From Malania oleifera (lineage: Eukaryota > Streptophyta > Magnoliopsida > Santalales > Ximeniaceae), in assembly GCF_029873635.1 (NCBI RefSeq), contig NC_080420.1, forward strand, positions 125,275,958-125,339,957: a DNA stretch of 64,000 nucleotides, given 5' to 3'. Numbering within the stretch: position 1 is the stretch's first letter; each line of letters begins with the position of its first letter. The position numbers and the translations under genes were made by a program. The notes under the pieces were generated by a model. The model had not been told where the DNA came from and searched no databases. It saw only the letters and a program-made list of their open reading frames with translations. This document shows, piece after piece, positions 58,661-64,000 of the stretch.

Positions 58661-59566
58661 GATTATATCTGCCCTACTTTACCAAAGTCCTCCACGGCTT
58701 CACAAGTTTCAAGATGTCCCTCAGGTATGATTCATTGTCTCTCCTCCTTTTTATCTTACCATCGTTTCTTTACTTTACATTTGGCTTTTCTTTCTGTTAT
58801 GTCTCAACATCCCGAACCCACCTCATATTCTCAGGCTGTGCTACACTCCCATTGGTGTGATGCCATGACTTCTGAAATCCAAGCCTTAGAAACCAATAAT
58901 ACATGGGTTCTTCAACACCTTCCACCTGAAAAAAAATCAATTGGTTGTAAATGGGTGTTCAAAACAAAACTCCGGGCTGATGGATCCATAGAGCGACACA
59001 AAGCTCACTTGGTGGCCAAGGGCTACACTCAGGTAGAAGGTTTGGATTATTATGATACTTTTGCTCCTGTTGCTAAACTCGTTACTGTCATGTGTGTTCT
59101 TGCAGTGGCGGCCGCTTGGAATTGGTATCTCCTTTAATTGGACGTCAACAACACTTTTCTCCATGGTGACCTCGATGAGGAGGTTTATATGATCTCCCCC
59201 CCCGGGGTTATTGCAAACAGGGGGAGACTCGTGTTTGTCATCTTCAGAAATCCCTCTATGGCCTCAAGCAAGCTTCTCGCAATTGGTTCTCTAAATTATC
59301 TTCTATTTTACTTGTTGCAGTTTCACCCAATCTCAGGCGATCACTCTTTTTTCACCCACTCTCGGGGCCAGTCTTTTACTCTTATACTTGTTTATGTTGA
59401 TGACATTCTCATGGTAGGCAATGATTTCTCCGCTATTAGCACTTTCAAAGTCATGCTCGCTCAGAAATTCAAACTCAAGGATCTTGGAAAATTGAAATAT
59501 TTCCTTGGCCTTGAAGTTGCTCTCTCCCACTGTCATTTTTCTCAACCAACGCAAATATGCTCTTGA
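58661..59566 (+). pseudogene. Copia-5 reverse transcriptase
   Basis: Reads [71 protein letters not shown], stop, [18 protein letters not shown]. It then shifts frame ([14 protein letters not shown] is in another frame near 59250) and returns for [15 protein letters not shown] with the intact catalytic YVDD box and FKLKDLGKLKYFLGLEVA. One stop and at least two frameshifts inactivate it. Confidence 0.9.
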
Positions 59567-60330
59567 CATCCTCACTACTAGTGGTCATCTGGGTGCTCGT
59601 CTTGCTCGCTTTCCCATGGAACAAAATATGAACCTCTGATGGTGCTCTCCTCTCCGATCCAAGCTCGTTTCGGCGACTCGTTGGACGTTTGATCTATCTC
59701 ACCATCACTCATCCCGACCTTGTATTTCCAGTCAACATTCTCAGTCAATTTATGCACCAACCTAAACAATCACATTATGATGCTGCTATATGTGTTCTTC
59801 GATATATTAAGGCATCTCCAGGTCATGGCTTATTTTTTCCTGCTACCAACACTCTTCAAGTCTCAACTTATTCTGATTCGGATTGGGCTAGTTGTCCACT
59901 CACTCGCCGCTCCACCACTGGTTTTTTCATTTAATAGGGCACTAGTCTAATTTCCTGGCGCACTAAGAAACAAACTACCGTCTCTCACTCCTCCACTGAA
60001 GCTGAGTACCGGGCACTTGCTTCCACTACCTGTGAACTTACATGACTCAAAACTCTTTTACATGATCTTGGCATACCACATTCTCAGCCTATGCTCTTAT
60101 ATTGTGACAACCAAGCAGCTCTTCACATTGCCCAGAATCCTATTTTCCACGAACGTACCAAACATATAGAAATCGATTGTCATATTGTTCGTGAAAAAGT
60201 TATGGGTTGGCCTTTTCTTCACTAAGCATATTCCTACCCACAGTCAGCTTGTCGATATCTTCACCAAAGCTTTGGGTCGTCGATATTTCAAAACCTTATC
60301 ACGCAAGTTGGGCATTACGGATCTCCATGC
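59567..60330 (+). pseudogene. Copia-5 RNase H
   Basis: Frames give GALLSDPSSFRRLVGRLIYL, HPDLVFPVNILSQFMHQP, DAAICVLRYIKASPGHGLFF, YSDSDWASCPLTRRSTTGF (RNase H start), stop, [52 protein letters not shown] and [15 protein letters not shown] frameshift then leads to QLVDIFTKALGRRYF. Ends just before the polypurine tract GAGGGGGAG (60339-60347). Confidence 0.9.
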
Positions 60331-60347
60331 TCCAACTTGAGGGGGAG

Positions 60348-60489
60348 TATTAGAGATATATACACTTTCCATTTTAATACAATATTTACTTTCCATTTTT
60401 TCTAATTCTCTTATGTATATATACCCTTGTAATCCTTGTATTATAAACAATAATCAATATTGAAAAATTATTCTTCTCCATTTTTAACA
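60348..60489 (+). mobile_element. Copia-5 3' LTR
   Basis: 142 bp, TATTAGAGATATATACAC...TCCATTTTTAACA, preceded by the polypurine tract and followed by the target duplication AAAAT. Contains TATATATACCC and the CAATAATCAATATTGA end shared with the 5' LTR. Confidence 0.92.
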
Positions 60490-60714
60490 AAAATGATCCC
60501 ACGTCACTTTAATTTTGAAGTCACTGATCTTATAAATAAACACACAAAGCCTCTGCAGTACTCGTGCATATATATCATCAGAAGATGTAGAAGCTCATTA
60601 TATTATTCCTAGTACACATACTACTGTAATACAAAGCAGTGCGTGCTTGAAGAATTAAGCAACCATGACAAAGAAATTTATGAAAAGGAAAGAAAGAAAA
60701 GAGATGCTAGTTAC

Positions 60715-60790
60715 CTGATGCAATAATAATAGTGATGAACAAGATGGCAGTTGCACGGACTCTGAGAAGTCGAGGAGGAGGAGGAGCCAT
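60715..60790 (-). CDS. Possible first exon of a small secreted protein
   Basis: The minus strand gives MAPPPPRLLRVRATAILF then ITIIIAS, a plausible signal peptide (basic N-region, hydrophobic core), directly followed by CAG|GTAAC, a good splice donor. Upstream is a short leader with an AT-rich TATATATAA near 60800. No second exon is recognised before the Copia-5 insertion at 60489, so the gene may be interrupted or the call may be chance. No family is recognised. Confidence 0.3.
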
Positions 60791-61367
60791 ATAGTTATAT
60801 ATATTATGTGTTGATCACATTCACTACTACTGTTTTCCTCCCTGGTCTCTCTGGTTTCTATTTGTAGCTCATGAAGTACTGAATTACAAAAGGGAAAAGA
60901 TACATGGATTGTTTTTTAGTACAATCAAATTAAGTGGGCAGTTAGAAGTAAAGTGTAATTAAGAGAATACGTGTCAATATCTTTTACTATTATACATGAC
61001 AAGATTTTGACTTTTGAAGGATTCAAAATTCTTATCCATTTAGGATTATCAAATGGCGGGGAGTTGATGAGTGGGGAATTAATGAGCTGTATTCAGCTGT
61101 AGAGGGAAAGACCAATCTATGAATAGTTGTAGAGGCAGGGACAGTGTATCTAAGTAGTGAGTTTTTTCCTATTTTATTATTATTTTATAATAAAATATTA
61201 TTATTATTCAGGATTTTTGTCATTACTTTCCCATTATATGTGTGGATGGGATATACTTGTACGGTAAGTATAGGGGTAGACTTCTAATTGTGACGTGTTT
61301 GGATGCAAATAGGCAAATATTTCCCCTTATATTTGCAGTTGTCCAATAGGAAAGCTTGAACACATAG
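60791..61367. other. Intergenic, nothing recognised
   Basis: AT-rich. The first tens of bases may be the promoter and leader of the candidate exon at 60715. Toward 61367 it may hold decayed MULE transposase sequence, but no motif is clear. Confidence 0.45.
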
Positions 61368-62385
61368 AATTGGTTTCTGCGTCGTCTTCGTTCCATTATT
61401 GATAGGGGCGACATTTGCCTTATATCAGATCGGCATTCAGGAATTCTTACTGCAGTGCAACAAAATCTTGATTGGCAACCACCACGTGTCGACCACCGAT
61501 TCTACCTTCGACACGTGATCAACAACTTTAGTACGAAAATACACAGTGTCAATTTTAAGCATATGATTGAGCGAGTGGGAAAGGAACATTAGGTAAGAAA
61601 ATTTGACATGTTGATGAAGAGGATATTCGGTGAGGGTGGGGAACCAGCGAAGTCATTTTTTGATCAGATCCCTCCTCATATGTAGACTTAGTGCCACGAC
61701 GGTGGACAAAGGTATGGGAACATGACCACTAATTTTGGGGGATGTTTCAACATTGTCCTGAAAAGCGCTCGTAGCCTCCCAATAACGGACCTTGTGCAAC
61801 TAACATTTTATCGCATTGAATATTATTTCAATAGCCGATGGGAGGCTGCTCATAACACAATATTTGGAAGAAATGCATTCACTCTGCATATCTTACTAGC
61901 GATGGAAAGAAATAAGCTGAAGGCGACCAGACATCGAGTCACAACGTTCAACCGATCTAGGGGTAGTTTTAGCATCACAACCGCACAGTTGGAGCAACAT
62001 AAAGGGAATAACGTCCAAACTTTGAGCATTCAGAGGCACGAATGCTCATGTGGGAAGTGGCAAGCTTTACACTTTCCCTGCTCCCACCTTCTCGCTACAT
62101 ATGCAGAGACATGACTCAACGTGGTCTAGTATGTTAAGTCATGTTGGAGCACTGCCAAGAACTATGCGACATATGCCACAAATTTTCATTCGATTATGCA
62201 TGAGGCGTACTGGCCAACATCCTCATTGCCGATTTTGCAAGCAAATCCTGCATATGCTCGACATAAATGTCTCCCTAGGAGTTTACATATACACAATGAA
62301 ATGGGTGCAAGGGAAGGTAGGAAGAAGAGCACGTGTAGCAAAGGGGATACCCAAAGGAGAAAAACGTACTCTAGGCATACCTAGA
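61368..62385 (+). pseudogene. Mutator-like (MURA) transposase remnant
   Basis: One continuous frame with several stops: NWFLRRLRSIIDRGDICLIS, DRHSGILTAVQQ, VDHRFYLRHVINNF, YGNMTTNFGGCFNIVLKSAR, SLPITDLVQLTFYRIEYYF, VTTFNRSRGSFSIT, HECSCGKWQALHFPCSHLLA (SWIM zinc finger, CxC...CxH), then YATNFHSIMHEAYWP, RSLHIHNEMGAREGRKKS. These follow the C-terminal half of MULE transposases in order. The N-terminal half with the first catalytic Asp residues is missing. Stops but apparently no frameshift suggest moderate age. Confidence 0.9.
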
Positions 62386-63256
62386 GGGGACAAATATAAA
62401 GTCCCAATCATAATTGCATAAGAATACCATGAAAAGCTAAATCGATAGCCTATCTAACATAACTTCCATATATATGAATCATAATAAATGTAAATGTAGG
62501 ATAGCAAAAGAACATTTACATTGTTATCTAACCTGGGATCCATATTGATGCTTCCGAGTCCATTTAGAGTCATCTCCAACATTTCAGTGCTGTCTTTGAG
62601 TTACAGTTGTGATGATGCTTCCAACTGTCCATTCTTCATAATTATAGCACGACCGGACTGAGCTTCCATAACAATGCTTTAGAGATCTGTGATGAGCCCA
62701 CACAGAAATCAAGGCTGTCTTTAGGATATAGCTAAATTGTTACTTCAGAGTGTTCCAGTTGTTTCCTATTTAGTTATCTCCAAAATTCAATGTTGTTAAT
62801 TTACAGCTGTGTTGCTTCCAGCCGTGATTAAAAGAGACTGTAGCATCCTTATTTCATATATATAGCAAACAAGATCTGTATTATCAACCCTATCAAACAT
62901 GAATTCAATTGAATCACTCCACCCCACAATTGAATACAGGACTAGGACCAGCATCATCCAAAATTCAGTTTGACTCAATAGCTAGCGCTTCAGCCAATTT
63001 TGTTTGCATAACTGAGTCTGGAGTCGTCTATACTGATTTTGATCATAAGCTTTATCCAAATCTACCTAAAAAATAAACTCTGAAATTACTGATCAGAGTA
63101 GATCCCCAAAAATTTATAATTATAGCAAACCAGGTTTGGCATCAACACAATCTACCAACCAGAAAGGTGTATCTGAAGTGCTTCTAGTCCACCCCTTATT
63201 ATAAAATGAAAGGTGTATCTGATGCGCTCCTTCTATGACCTCATGTAAGCGATTTT
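62386..63256. other. No gene recognised
   Basis: Non-coding sequence between the MULE remnant and a LINE fragment. Part could be the LINE 3' region on the minus strand, but no poly-T end marks it. Confidence 0.45.
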
Positions 63257-63550
63257 CTATCCATCCACCAGAAGAGCATTCCTATTCCCAGAGTGTATCA
63301 GATTTGGGAAATTATTATATAGGGTTCTAAATACATGGGTTTGAATAACCTTGATAATACCCTCTGTGGGAGTATCAACTTTCTTAAACAAGCATTTATT
63401 TCTAAAATGCCATATATAGTAAACTGTAGCTACAAGGCCTGCCCTTTTTGCCACATTATGAGCCCCTTTTCCTTTTGCTTCCTTTTGTTTTTTATATATT
63501 AACTGTACTCCGCTGGTGCATTTTGCAGGATTAATCCAAGGCCGAGTGAT
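63257..63550 (-). pseudogene. LINE reverse-transcriptase C-terminal fragment
   Basis: The minus strand reads NVAKRAGLVATVYYIWHFRN then KCLFKKVDTPTEGIIKVIQ. This resembles the zinc-binding/RVT C-terminal end of plant L1-type LINE ORF2 (..A.A.VYYIW..RN..IF......). About 100 residues; upstream and downstream parts are not recognised. It separates the MULE remnant from the mobile domain. Confidence 0.6.
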
Positions 63551-63562
63551 TGCAGCGTATTG

Positions 63563-64000
63563 ATGATGGGCGAAGATCACTGGTTGAGCCAAGCATGGGA
63601 AAATGGTCACGCTGACCCCTTATTTTGCCGAGGGGGCACGCATTTTGCTGAGCAATGGTTGGAGGCAGATGACCACATTGTTCGATGGATACGCGATGCT
63701 GTGTTCTACAGTATATATAGGATTACCCATATCCAGCTATATTGGCATCTCGTGAGAGCTTTGGTGGAGCGATGGAGACCTGAGATGCACACGTTCCACC
63801 TACCGCATGGGAGGCAACCATCACATTCCAAGACGTCGCAGTTTTGTTCAGGCTGTCGATTTGTGGGAGCCTCGTCACTGGTCGTACTTTTGGGCCAGTA
63901 GAGGGACCTATAGACCGTTAGGGACGTCTCACACTACGTACTATGTGTGAACATTTGTTAGGGGTCGTGCCACATGATAGCGAGTTGGTTGGTGTACGCA
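63563..64000 (+). pseudogene. Plant mobile domain (PMD) fragment, frameshifted, open at window edge
   Basis: Reads THFAEQWLEADDHIVRWIRD, AVFYSIYRITHIQLYWHL, VRALVERWRPEMHTFHLPHG. After a one-base loss near 63810 it continues in another frame: ATITFQDVAVL, SLVTGRTFGP, stop, LRTMCEHLLGVVPHDSELVG. This is the start of the aminotransferase-like plant mobile domain (PF10536) found in MULE-linked and PPP7-long-form-like proteins. It continues beyond the window. Confidence 0.85.

Noticed and set aside
1-64000. tRNA genes
   Set aside because: Only primer-binding sites complementary to tRNA ends were found; no cloverleaf with both internal boxes was recognised by eye.

Overview
This window is plant nuclear DNA, almost certainly from a eudicot. 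The evidence is Ty1/copia and Ty3/gypsy LTR retrotransposons primed by initiator-tRNA-Met-type sites, two Cassandra TRIM elements with 5S-like LTRs, a CACTA transposon, a Mutator-like transposase, LINE tails, and intron-containing plant gene fragments: a WAT1/nodulin-MtN21-like transporter, chloroplast Mg-protoporphyrin IX methyltransferase (CHLM) and an Argonaute-4-clade exon. The species cannot be named from this. There is no intact conventional protein gene. Nearly everything is layered transposon debris, and the value lies in how the layers nest. All homology calls are by eye.

Layout. (1) 1-5744: a decayed Copia element (Copia-1) with a Cassandra in its gag and a gypsy solo LTR in its RNase H. 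(2) 5745-9327: Gypsy-2 (LTR, primer site, gag), cut short, followed by a Copia LTR fragment and an antisense gypsy LTR (to 11772). (3) 11773-30394: an old CACTA-type transposase gene split by a minus-strand gypsy element (Gypsy-4, 12455-22905) and by a second CACTA transposon (CACTA-2, 22953-29828, 3-bp target duplication). Gypsy-4 carries a Copia solo LTR (17626-20380), which carries a second Cassandra (18807-19536), so the nest is four levels deep. CACTA-2 has captured an Argonaute exon. (4) 30395-34374: a WAT1-like gene broken by an internal inversion, with exon 1 on the minus strand and five following coding segments on the plus strand, plus a short LINE tail with target duplications. (5) 34375-36716: a 2.3-kb imperfect inverted repeat. 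(6) 36717-54158: a 406-codon transposon-associated ORF and the 3' end of a Copia element, interrupted by two gypsy elements of one gag-only family (38700-44999 plus, 46659-52674 minus). (7) 54986-55510: a CHLM first-exon fragment. (8) 55693-60489: a short-LTR Copia element with target duplications but no recognisable gag. (9) 60490-64000: a possible small secreted-protein exon, a MULE transposase remnant, a LINE fragment and a plant mobile domain running off the window.

The elements act on each other rather than forming a pathway. Gag-only gypsy copies and the Cassandra elements (no ORF) must rely on proteins from related autonomous elements. The host gene pieces (WAT1-like, CHLM, Argonaute) are broken and not expected to make working proteins. 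Most of these LTRs share a palindromic TCGTCGACGA-type repeat, in several cases just upstream of a clear TATA box.
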